NCBI GenBank assembly: GCA_030704615.1
Contig: CM060731.1
Location: 62,974,756-63,034,755 of the forward strand
Direction of reading: 5' to 3'
Length of the DNA: 60,000 nt
From: Takakia lepidozioides
Taxonomy: Eukaryota > Streptophyta > Takakiopsida > Takakiales > Takakiaceae
A program made the position numbers and the translations under genes. The notes beneath the pieces are model-generated. The model was not told the origin of the DNA, did no database searches, and saw only the letters and a list, made by a program, of their open reading frames with translations. Below are positions 51,438 to 60,000 of this stretch, in pieces. Positions within the stretch are counted from its first letter, which is position 1. Each line of letters begins with the position of its first letter.

Positions 51438-52015
51438 GGATATTCTCAGCAAGGGCATGGCAAAGATGCTCTGCAACTTTTCAACCAAGTTTTGAAACAG
51501 CAAGGGGTGAAGCCAAATGATGTTACACTCATTGCAGTTCTGTCTGCATGCAGCCATATGGGCCTAGTAGATGAAGGACAACACTATTTCCATTCTATGA
51601 GTAGAGATTATAGATTGTACTCATAAGACGTTGTATGCCGTAGCCTTGTGGCCATTGACCCTGCGCCCAGTTTGAGCGGGAACAAAAGGAACAGAACCTA
51701 CCTCCGTCAGGGGCTGACGGTGGTAGTAAGACTTACCATCATATAAGGAATTAATCCGGGTTTTCCAGATATCCTCTAGAAAACCCTTCACACAAGCATC
51801 AATCTGTTGTGTGTGATAATAGAATCATTCCAACAGGAAAACATTTTGGCTGCATGGTTGACCTTCTTGGCCGTGCAGGGCGCTTGGATGAGGCGGAGAA
51901 TTTCATCAACAGAATGCCAATTAAACCAGATGCTTTAGTGTGGGGCTTTACTTGGTGCCTGCAGAATACATGGCAATGTGAAGCTAGCAGAGCGTGCTGC
52001 AGAATGTTGTCTCAA
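51438..52015 (+). pseudogene. PLS-class PPR pseudogene fragment
   Basis: The first block (51438-51613) reads GYSQQGHGKDALQLFNQVLK and PNDVTLIAVLSACSHMGLV. The second (from 51823) reads [18 protein letters not shown] and [11 protein letters not shown], then, after a 2-nt frame loss, [16 protein letters not shown]. This is the end of a PLS-type PPR tract leading into the E region of RNA-editing factors. A LINE fragment at 51614-51814 splits it. Removing the fragment and one flanking copy restores the frame across [13 protein letters not shown]. It is truncated at both ends and non-functional. Confidence 0.85.
51614..51814 (-). mobile_element. 5'-truncated LINE insertion in the PPR pseudogene
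   Basis: About 201 bp, read on the minus strand: CAGATTGATGCTTGTGTGAA, CTAGAGGATATCTGGAAAAC, GGTAAGTCTTACTACCACCG, ending ATGGCCACAAGGCTACGGCA and CGTCTTATGAGTACAAT. It matches the 3' end of the LINE at 54483-55630. It is flanked by GATTATAG (51606-51613) and GATAATAG (51815-51822), an 8-bp target duplication with one mismatch. Confidence 0.88.
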
Positions 52016-53271
52016 AGGTGAAAAGTTTCAGATGCAGACATACGGTGTGACATTTCTGGTAGTCAGTGAAGGACCGAAAGTGAGGAAAGAGATATGTGTA
52101 TCACGTCTGTGGGATTCCTAAAGGGCCACAAGGAGTAGAACAACAAACAAATAACCATAGAAGGGCCCACAAAGAGTCAGAGAACTACTCAAGGCTAATA
52201 TCGGTTCATTGTTGCAACTGGCCCCACCATCTGACCTTGAATTTATGTCGTCGGGAGCTTAAGGAACGAATGCCAAACTCGCCCCGAACAGCCACATTGG
52301 CTGTTTTGGAGCATGCTGACATGCACATGAAAACCGTGTCAAGGGCTTGGTGTCAATTGTGCTAAGAGATCAGCTAGTGAGTCGAGGTAACCCTCCCCGT
52401 GATTGTGAAAAAGAAGACATACCGAGTCATTTTCTTATCCAAGCATATATTAACCATGATAGATGAGACCTTTAGTTTTTGGATGGATAATAGACAAGGC
52501 CGCTTTTAAGGACATTGACCATCCTACCAGGACTACCTCTCATTTGCTTGAAGCCTGGACTGCAATAAGACATTGAGGATATGAACTGTTCAAGCATTAC
52601 AAAAAATGAAAGAAACAAAGAAACTGTATGATGTCCACTGGAGATTACAGAACAAGCCTGCATAACAGGCCAACCAAATGTCAGTTGTGTGAATCACTAC
52701 ATCTAGTTGTCTGGAGGACTGTAAGTGGTTTAGGGTTTAACGTCTCAAAGTCGAAAAGGCCATAGTGTCGGATGCACGACACGTGTTCATATTTGAAATC
52801 AACAACGGCCGGATCTTCACCTTGAGCTCGGGGGGTGTGTGATCACACTCCCCTCCTTGTCCTTCTTTCCTCCTTTGCATGTCTTGGTCTTCCTCGCTCG
52901 TCTTTGTCTTGCTCATGGTCTATGTCCTCGCTCGTCTTCATCTTTGTCATGGTCTATGTCCACGCCTAGTAAGAAGCGGTCGACCGCCGAGGCAGCATCA
53001 CCTCCTCCCACTTGTGCACATTCCAGCCCCGCGGTGCGAAGGAGCCCCCGCCTGGCTCGACTGAATCTGGTACAGATGGCGTCGGTGCGAGAGGGAAGGC
53101 AGAGCAGTGGGCGGTCTTCCAGTTCGGCACCAGCGACTATAGCATGGGCGACGACGATGAGGTGGAGGACAGTTCGGCGGAAATTGCACCTCCATCTGCA
53201 GAGTCTCTCCAAAAGGTGCGCAAACGGCACAAACCCGCTGCGCATGAGGTGAGTTCTACCCCTACTTCTGT
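52016..53271 (+). other. Intergenic DNA with an unrecognised Ser/Arg-rich frame
   Basis: No family is recognised. At 52839-53252 two overlapping plus-strand frames have coding-like composition, one with STPSKKRSTAEAASPPPT and RRSPRLARLN, the other with acidic MGDDDEVEDSSAE. A short imperfect tandem repeat of CTCGCTCGTCTTTGTC-like units sits near 52890-52960. It may be a fragment of a transposon accessory gene. Confidence 0.3.
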
Positions 53272-54470
53272 TCATGTTCTATGGGCGTTGAGTTCTCCTG
53301 AAACTGAAACTGGGATGCACATATCCATAAAGTTGTTCAATCGGATCTCGTAGTATAGAGGGCAGTAGAAGAAGAAGTGTTCTTCAGTTTCAATTTCCTT
53401 GCTGCGCCCTATGCAAGCTGGACATAGGCGGTCCTCCCGTTGCAGGTTTTCCCATCTGCCAGTCTCTATCCGTAGGTTGTGGGAACCCACCCTGAACTGC
53501 CCCAATGCCCTCAGGAGGGAAGGAGCTAAGGGTGCTGAAAGGTAATTTGGTCTCAAGATTCTATCATCGCGGAGCACCAAGAATGTCTCTCGATAGAAGT
53601 GGAGCTTTGTTGTGAGATTGGGTAGCATCCAAGTTCTCTTCACATGTAATTCCATAAGCTCTCTCCGAATGAGTCTGTTGCGGTCATGTGTGGATGTGAT
53701 GTCCACCTCATCTGGGTTCATTGGTAATAGGAAAGTAGTAGAAAGTCCGTTACGTTGAAATAAACTGTCCACTCGAGCATACCAGGAGTTCCCGAAACCT
53801 GCAGCTTTGAGCCTCATAGATGTTGTGAGGGCCCTTGCCACTAGCCCTTTGGGTGGAAGGGCCTGCAATCTATTCCTCACAGATTGTAAGCCTGAACTGT
53901 GCCTCGGATTGCAATGGTACACATGCGAACTCTGCACCTAGGATCTGAGAGGGAGTTGTGCTCCTGGCGCCAAGCATTGCTTGGAGAAAAGATGACTGTA
54001 ATGGTTCCAAAATCTTTTCCCACCAGGAGACAGGGACACCAGGTGCCCAGAACTCACAACCATAGATGGTAGCAGGGCTGACGACGGTGTCAAACAGACA
54101 CTTTTTGGTCGGGGGATGCCGCACATGTATTTGCTTGCATTTGGCGTGAAGGCGGACGGAGGCCGCCTTACCTTTAGTCAATCTGTCCAAGGCAGTGGCT
54201 GCAAAGTGAAACTTGGGGGAGTGGATAACCAGACCTAGGTACCGGTATGATTTGACAATCTCAATTTCCTGCTGGTTGAAGATGAATCTACGATCAGCCT
54301 GGCCATTGAAGACCATGATCTTGGTCTTGCTAAGATTGACTTGCATCCCATAGTCTTTGCAGAACTGTTCCAAAATTTAGAGATGGCGTTGCAGAAAGAC
54401 CGGGGATTGTGCCAAAAGGGCAACATCATCAGCGTAGAGGAGATGTGATTGGGCAGAAAATGAAGTTAGG
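53272..54470 (-). pseudogene. LINE fragment (RT end and C-terminal domain)
   Basis: Read on the minus strand, it starts with the RT catalytic box LLYADDVALLAQ (YADD codons at 54425-54436). It continues through GMQVNLSKTKIMVFNG, KSYRYLGLVIH, CLFDTVVSPATIYGCEFWAP and FLQAMLGARSTTPSQIL, and ends with a zinc-finger-like CPACIGRSKEIETEEHFFFY. An in-frame TAA lies at 54377-54379 and a frameshift near 53900. The endonuclease and most of RT are missing. It is a different subfamily from the plus-strand LINE beside it. Confidence 0.87.
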
Positions 54471-55640
54471 CAGAAATGTGCAGTGGTAGCAATCAACGAC
54501 AGAGGAGAGGGAGGAAGTGATCTTAAGTGGCAGTGGGGTAGCCAAGAGATCTCGGTCCTCCCTTCCTACACTTACCTAGGCGTTGAGTTTTCCTCCAATT
54601 GTAATTGGGATGCACATATACGGAAAGTTGTTCAAACTGGCAAGGGCAAAGCTCTGGGGCTCACTAAATTTTCCACTGCAGAGGGGTCATCTCTGAGGTT
54701 AAGAAAACCATGCTTTGTCGCGTTATTAGACCTGCCTTGGAGTACGGATCTGCTATATGGGTTGATAACTCCAACCAGGCTAAGTCTCTAGAATCCATTC
54801 AAGTGGGGGTGCTTAAGGAGTGTATGTCAGCATGGAGAAAACAGCCAATGTGGCTGTTCGGGGGTGAGTTTGGCATCCCATCCTTAAGCTCCCGACGAGA
54901 TGAATTCAAGGTCAGATGGTGGGGTCAGCTGCAACATATGCCCAACACCAGATATCCTAAGTTGATCGACTCTAAATCTTGGAAACAGGACCGCCCTGTC
55001 AAACAGACTAAGTCCTGGCAGAAGAGAGTAGAAAAGATTCTCAAGGACCTGGACCTGGATCCGCAAGTCTTGACCCTGCTGGATAAATCTGCCTTACAGG
55101 CTGTAGTGTCTGAAGCCATGTCTGTTGCCATGAGATTGTCTGATGAAAATGAAGTTAGGCAGAGAACTTCCCTGAACTTGTTTCCAGTCAGTGACATGGG
55201 GGTGGACATCTTGGATGACCTGAAGGGTCCACCCACTCTCGGCACTAGACTGAAATTTAAACTCAGGGCAGGAAGCCTACCTTTGAACAGCAAACAGAAG
55301 CAGATCGGAAAGGGAGAGTGCAATTGTCCGTTGTGTGGGCAATCTGAAGACAGTATTCATTTTCTGATACGCTGTCCGGGGTTCTCTCACCAAAGAGACG
55401 CTCTCTTCAATTCTATCAAGGGAATTGTGCCTGTACCCCTGTTTACCAACTTTGAAAGACTCGAGGCTGAGCCAAAAGCCCAGGCCCTCCTGAGGCCTAG
55501 TTTTTGGGCAAATCACACACAGCAGATTGATGCTTGTGTGAAGGGATTTCTAGAGGATATCTGGAAAACCCGGATCAATGCTTTATACGAAGGTAAGTCT
55601 TACTACCAACGTCATAGGGTCATTGTCTGACTCACTGCCC
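54471..55640 (+). pseudogene. LINE C-terminal fragment, plus strand
   Basis: The coding blocks are SYTYLGVEFSSNCNWDAHI, then, after a frameshift near 54710, MLCRVIRPALEYGSAIW, RWWGQLQHMPNTRYPKL, GTRLKFKLRAGSLPLN and a zinc-finger-like CNCPLCGQSEDSIHFLIRC. The frame ends [20 protein letters not shown]. It is the best-preserved copy of the LINE family whose 3' ends recur at 17.6, 51.6 and 55.7 kb. It stands head-to-head with the minus-strand LINE at 53272-54470. Confidence 0.88.
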
Positions 55641-55860
55641 GGGGTGCTATCACCATACAGACCACCGGATATCCAAGCTATCAATTGAATTGTGTCTGCA
55701 CCTGTGTTTACAAACATTGAGAGTCTTTAGGCCTTTTGGGGCTCCGATGCTGGGCTCCGCCATACAGCCATTTGCTGATTGTGTGAATAGATGTCCACTC
55801 CCTATGTGCAAAACCCAGATGGATGTTCTGTTTCCTGGTAAGTGTGTATGATGGTACTGA
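55641..55860 (+). repeat. Diverged tandem copy of the LINE 3' end
   Basis: Alignable with about 55413-55610: CTATCAATTGAATTGTGTCT against CTATCAAGGGAATTGTGCCT, then the AACATTGAGAGTCTTTAGGC region, GATTGTGTGAATAGATGTCC and TGGTAAGTGTGTATGATGG. It lies directly after the better LINE copy and has no open frame. Confidence 0.6.
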
Positions 55861-56058
55861 TGTGAACCCGCCCACATTATGTTTCTTCACCAATGAATGG
55901 CCTTACATGTTATGAGGACATTCTGTCCCTCTCCTTTTCAGTTTTTGGCACTTGCGCTGCAGGGGAGTGGGTTTGAGGTCAGCCAATCCATAGTTGTGGT
56001 TGTGGGATCGTTTGTGCTCTGGTGACGTTGTGTTCAGTAGGACTACAGCTGATGCACC

Positions 56059-56892
56059 TTGTGTGTGGGATGTTTTTGGCAGCGGAAGGGGAGTGAAGCT
56101 GCAGCAAAGCACTCACAGCCACCACACAATGCCAACCAACACCAACCTTGGCACCCACCCCCTGCCGCATGGTCTCCACAACAGAGTGCACCATGGGGAG
56201 CCCCCCCTGCTTCGGGGTCGTGGCGCTGGCTTCCTGATGCTGGCACGTCACAATGGGGGCCTCCCACATCTCCATACGGCCCTCCCCCCTCCGGCACACA
56301 TCAGTCACCCCCCACAACGTATGACGGCGCTGCTCCAGAGCATGGGGGCAGGAAACGGACATCAGAGCTGAGGAAGGAACGACGCCATGCCATGAAACAA
56401 TGGGAAGGAGATGGAGAGGGAAGGGTGGCTGCAGGGCTAAAGCGCCACAAGGTGGAGGTGCATGGAAATGGAGTCATCAATGTTGGCTGCGAAGGTAAGG
56501 AACACTGGCAGCGTGATTTGCGTGGCCTGGCATTGCGTTACCTTGACTCAAGCGTACAAGACATTGACCAGCAGTCCCAGAGTGCCATGTCAACAGTAAT
56601 AGAGGGCATAAATGGAATGTACGAGTACAGACCTATCCCTGCCAATCGTGATTTTATAGTGAAGCAATGTGGGAAGATAATGAAAGGAGAAAGAGCAAAA
56701 CTGAAAGATAAATGGGCAAAGACTGGTGTGAGGCCAATGAACACTGAACCCGCCTATTGGGATAAGCTTGTTGCCTACTGGGAGTCCCCTCGTGGACTTG
56801 CAAAGGCTGAAGGGATGAAGCAAGCGCGTGCTTGTGTCACGAACCCCTCGCGTTGGGGCCGGGCAGGAGTTGCAGGCCAAGCAGCCCGTTTG
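56059..56892 (+). CDS. Transposase_24-like protein, N-terminal part
   Basis: The open frame has a Pro/Gln/Ser-rich start (about 90 residues) and a basic patch (RKRTSELRKERRHAMKQW). A globular part resembling the transposase_24 (PF03004-like) proteins of plant CACTA elements follows: IEGINGMYEYRPI, IMKGERAKLKDKWAKT, PAYWDKLVAYWESPRG and ARACVTNPSRWGRAG. A donor at 56892/56893 (TTG/GTAATC) ends the likely exon. A further exon-like block at about 57060-57166 contains RSPSLSELGAEQ. It seems to belong to the same transcription unit as the downstream phosphatase-like frame. The start codon is not certain. Confidence 0.6.
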
Positions 56893-57371
56893 GTAATCTC
56901 CTCACCCCCTTCTCATTGCTCCTACGTTGTGGCATGTTCTGATGGAAGAGACACCCACGAGTGGGTTTTATTGCTTGTGCAGAATTAGTTGTTATGTGAT
57001 ATGCAGGGCAGTGCTTTGTCCATATGCTCCTGGCATTTTGTACTGACAGTGTGTGGATGGGCAAATACAAAAAGACGCAAAGCGCGGAGCCCGTCACTGT
57101 CCGAGCTCGGGGCGGAGCAAAAGAACTATGCGACTGGCACCCCATCAGAGTCTGTTTTGAGCCAGGTATGTTTTGAAGTCCGGTTTCCATTCATGAATCT
57201 GTTGTTGTACTAAGATTTGGTGGGTATGTGGGGCCCCCACGCATGGTACACGAGGGGTGTTATGCCAAACCCAGCCATCTCCGAATGCCTGAAATCCTGC
57301 ACATTCGGCCTCTTCTTCTGGTTTTTAACAGTACGGGTGGGTGTTTGTATGCGTAGGGAGCGGGGAACTCA

Positions 57372-58528
57372 ATGGCAGCCCGCATCGGGGCCCTGGAGAG
57401 GCTTGCGGCTCTCTCTGCGGAGCGGGAGAGGGGAATGGAAGCACAACTGAAGAAGATAGTGGAACTCATGATGAGGCAAAAAGGGGGTGTGACGGGTGGC
57501 ATTATGGAAGACCCCCCTGCTGCGACCATTGTACCTGAGAAGGAGGAAGTAATTGTAGTGGGTAGGGATGTGACAGAGGTCCAGCCTGTTGTTGATGATA
57601 TTCACAGTGGGGGGCAGGGTCCACTCGTTGAAGAGGGAGAGGTCCAGCGAGTTGGTGGGGATGACATGGACGATGGGGGGGTCATTGCTCATTCTATCAG
57701 GGGAAAAGGGGAAGCTGTAGGGGGAGAGGGTGGTAGTTTGCCTGGTCCAGGCTGCAGGGGGACCGAAACTTTGCCCTCCGGGGTGACTGTTGTCTCCCAA
57801 CCCACTGAGGTGAGACCCCGTGACACCCCTTCAAAAGCTCCTTTCATAGAAAAGTCGAAACTAATTGTTCTAGACCTGAACGGGATCCTGTGCCACTCTA
57901 TTCCTAACTTTCAGCCCAACCCGAGGCGTCATTGGCCATGGGTGTTGACCACCAACAAGTATGTTTTCCCAAGGCCCCAGGTCTGCGAGTTTTTAAACCT
58001 TCTCTTCCGGCATTTCTACGTTGGGATATGGTCCTGTGCTTCCAAGGGGAATGTTGCAGACATCTTCAAAGTGGTGATGCAGGGGGTCAAGGGTTCTCCC
58101 CTCTTTGTGTGGTCACAAGAGGAGTGTGACCCCTTGACAGAGCCACACCCCACAAAAGGCCTGCCGTACAGAACTTACAGAAGAGACTGTCGAGGGTGTG
58201 GTCGGAATTTTCTGGATTTAACGAATCCAACACCCTCCTAGTGGATGATTCACCACACAAGGGGAGGGGGAACTCCCCTTTGAACATGGTCCATCCATTG
58301 TCGTTTGATGTCACTAGCAATGTCAGTGAGGGGCCCGATTCAGAGTACCTTTTAGAAACAGTCTGGCCCTACTGCCAAGATTTGTTTTGCTCCAAGGATG
58401 TGCGTGTCTTCACAAGCACGCGGAAGCTGACCCCGACTGGCAGCTTGAATGTGGGAGAGGATGGGGTCGTTGGGGGAAGTACTTCTGCGCCCATGCAGGT
58501 GAAACTAACCTTACTGTTTGCAACATGA
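57372..58528 (+). CDS. FCP1/NIF-like HAD phosphatase domain protein, frameshifted
   Basis: A leader with a short helical segment (MAARIGALERLAALSAERER) and about 120 acidic/Gly residues precedes an FCP1-homology (HAD) domain. Motif I is KLIVLDLNGILCHS, with the nucleophile Asp but Asn at the second Asp position. FPRPQVCEFLNLLFRHFYVG and IWSCASKGNVADIFK give the motif II region, FVWSQEECD follows, and FNESNTLLVDDSPHK carries the motif III Asp pair. Between YRTYRR and LSRVWSEFSGF near 58185 the frame shifts by 2 nt. Plant FCP1-like proteins of the LDLNG type are known, and many lack the general-acid Asp. The lost Asp and the frameshift suggest no activity. Confidence 0.72.
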
Positions 58529-58599
58529 CATCGAACCCAAAAGATATGTTTGTTTTGTTCCCCCCGGATGCCCTCTCACGCAAGGCTGGCACTATATGT

Positions 58600-59487
58600 T
58601 TTGCAGGGACCACATGTACAGGGAGTGGCAGTGGGGTCGTCTGTGAAGAAGGTGGGTCCTGCGCCAAGGACCATAGTGCTACGGCGGCAGCATTCCGGAT
58701 TTCCCCCCCGGCATGAGGAGGCAGGCTCCAAGGTATGGTTGTTCCCAGCCCCTCTCCGCAAACTTACTTGGTTGGTTTCCTTTATGGATACACTTCCTGA
58801 AGCGTTGCAATGTGTATTCATTGCAGGTGAGCAAGAGGAGTGGGCTGTCCCCGGCACCATCATCGCAGCAGGACGTGGTTCCCCAGGCATGCATTCATGG
58901 CTCCTTGCTTTGCCTGGCTGGTTTTTAGTAGGGTTATTTTTGCCAGGAGGTTGTAGTGTGCACGGTCTGAGCAGGGTGTAAGTTAGCTTGCTCCGTGGAG
59001 GTGTGTTTATACCATTGCAACCACCAGAGTTCATGTTATTTTTATCCGTCTGACTAAACCTCTTTTTGCTGCAGTAGTTGAAGACACGTGGGCAGCTTTC
59101 CTCAGTTGCCACCCTCAGCGACGAGCTTCGCTCAAGGTAGGTTGGTACACCATGAATTTGCTGCTGATTCAGTATTGTGGCAACCAAGATCGTTTCCATG
59201 CCCAGCTGCGCTTGACTTTCACCCTGTCATTGCTATGTTTGTTGCTGAGTGGACCCTGATGTTGGTGTCTGCAGATATCAGATCCTGTGTTTCTCCTGAA
59301 CCCCCATGACAAGCGGTCAAAGACAGCCGCCGCCAAGGCGGAAGTGGTGGGAATAGCCGGGGTTGACAAGTTCCACTGCAAGGACATTCCATCCGGGTGG
59401 TACAAGGTGAAAGTCCACAGATCATGCTTCCAAGTGTTACACTGCCTTGCCCAAATGTGGACGATGCCCCCCCCCAGACCACACTAG
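58600..59487 (+). CDS. 3' exons of the transposon-like gene (C-terminal module)
   Basis: Exon-like blocks with acceptable splice borders follow the HAD domain: GPHVQGVAVGSSVKKVGPAP (about 58605-58732, donor AAG/GTATGG); VSKRSGLSPAPSSQQDVVPQ (about 58828-58889); VEDTWAAFLSCHPQRRASLK (about 59077-59138, donor AAG/GTAGGT); and SDPVFLLNPHDKRSKTAAAK, EVVGIAGVDKFHCKDIPSGW, YKVKV (from about 59277). The last block resembles the C-terminal module of plant CACTA accessory proteins, where a short beta-rich segment ends in a xVxV strand. Exon joins were not all checked for phase. Confidence 0.5.
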
Positions 59488-60000
59488 CGCACGTGAAAGG
59501 CACGGTGACTCTGTGGCCAGAGAAGAGTATGAGGAGGGGTGAAGGTATCAAGTGACATTTCATGTTTGTAGTCCCTGTTGGGTGTGTAATGATACTCATA
59601 GAAGTGTGTATGATACTCACGTTACCAGTTTTGTACATTTGGGCCATGACAGTTTAAGTGATGTCCGGCAACATGTATGTTGGCATTTAGTCTTGCTCAT
59701 ATGCAGGTGTGCCGTGACGGTCTCCAATTTGAATGCAATATTCCATTTCCTGACTTGTCGTCGTGTCCGTCCACCTTCTATGTGTATGTGTGATGGTCTT
59801 TGGTCTCCCTGTTGCCTCGTCTATTTGGTTCATTAGCGTGATGTTGTGCATGCATCGTGGTCTGTGTTCTGAGTGTCGCCCAGTATCATTGCTTCTCAAT
59901 TCCCCCTGCATATGGGTGAACCACTAAAACCAGTAGAATGCATTAGAACCATATTTTCAGCTTAGAATGCAAGTCAGTTGGACAACTCACACAAACCACT
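59488..60000. other. Window end, no gene recognised
   Basis: Likely the 3' flank of the preceding gene. No terminal repeat of a CACTA element or other feature is seen before the window ends. Confidence 0.4.

Overview
The window looks like nuclear DNA of a land plant. Several intron-containing genes encode proteins with clear plant homologues: dolichol-phosphate mannosyltransferase, an FAH-type fatty-acid 2-hydroxylase, a plastid-type rhodanese and P-class and PLS-class PPR proteins. The space between them is filled with plant-type transposons (CACTA/En-Spm, PIF/Harbinger, Ty3-gypsy chromovirus, LINEs, MITEs, a tRNA-like SINE). Nothing visible fixes the species. Gene spacing and element load fit a medium or large genome. 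All gene models are read from splice sites and protein similarity by eye; no search was run.

Layout. 1-5.6 kb: no gene recognised. 5.65-6.65 kb: tandem array of about 190-bp units. 6.88-10.18 kb: a decayed PIF/Harbinger transposase (minus), split by a 1376-bp non-autonomous CACTA element with a 3-bp target duplication, and flanked by a 383-bp Tourist-like MITE. 11.3-12.1 kb: rhodanese-domain protein (plus). 13.57-18.54 kb: complete eight-exon DPM1 gene (minus). 20.0-20.6 kb: remnant of an alpha/beta-hydrolase gene (plus). 20.84-23.43 kb: intronless PPR protein with about 18 repeats (plus). 23.44-25.40 kb: inverted, internally deleted copy of the DPM1 3' half and its downstream DNA. 27.18-29.50 kb: six-exon fatty-acid 2-hydroxylase (plus), with a reading-frame break at the start of exon 3. 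30.5-31.1 kb: second PIF/Harbinger fragment. 31-39 kb: AT-rich DNA with a 211-bp foldback MITE, a 165-195-bp tandem array and an unrecognised minus-strand reading-frame cluster.

39.97-42.0 kb: Ty3-gypsy chromovirus 3' half (minus). 42.0-44.2 kb: LINE lacking its RT core (minus). 44.6-50.9 kb: CACTA transposase gene (TNP2, DUF4218 and DUF4216 parts, minus), interrupted near 46.65-48.4 kb. 51.4-52.0 kb: PLS-type PPR pseudogene split by a 5'-truncated LINE. 53.3-55.9 kb: two head-to-head LINE 3' fragments plus a diverged tandem piece. 56.1-59.5 kb: a plus-strand gene that seems to combine a transposase_24-like region, an FCP1/HAD phosphatase-like domain and a transposon-type C-terminal module. 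This last gene is the most unusual object in the window.

The host genes do not form a pathway. DPM1 supplies dolichol-phosphate-mannose for ER glycosylation and GPI anchors, FAH 2-hydroxylates sphingolipid acyl chains in the ER, and the rhodanese and PPR proteins are probably organellar. The strongest structural signals are the DPM1 inverted duplication that abuts the PPR stop codon, the nested CACTA-in-Harbinger insertion, and the phosphatase-like domain inside a transposon-like gene.
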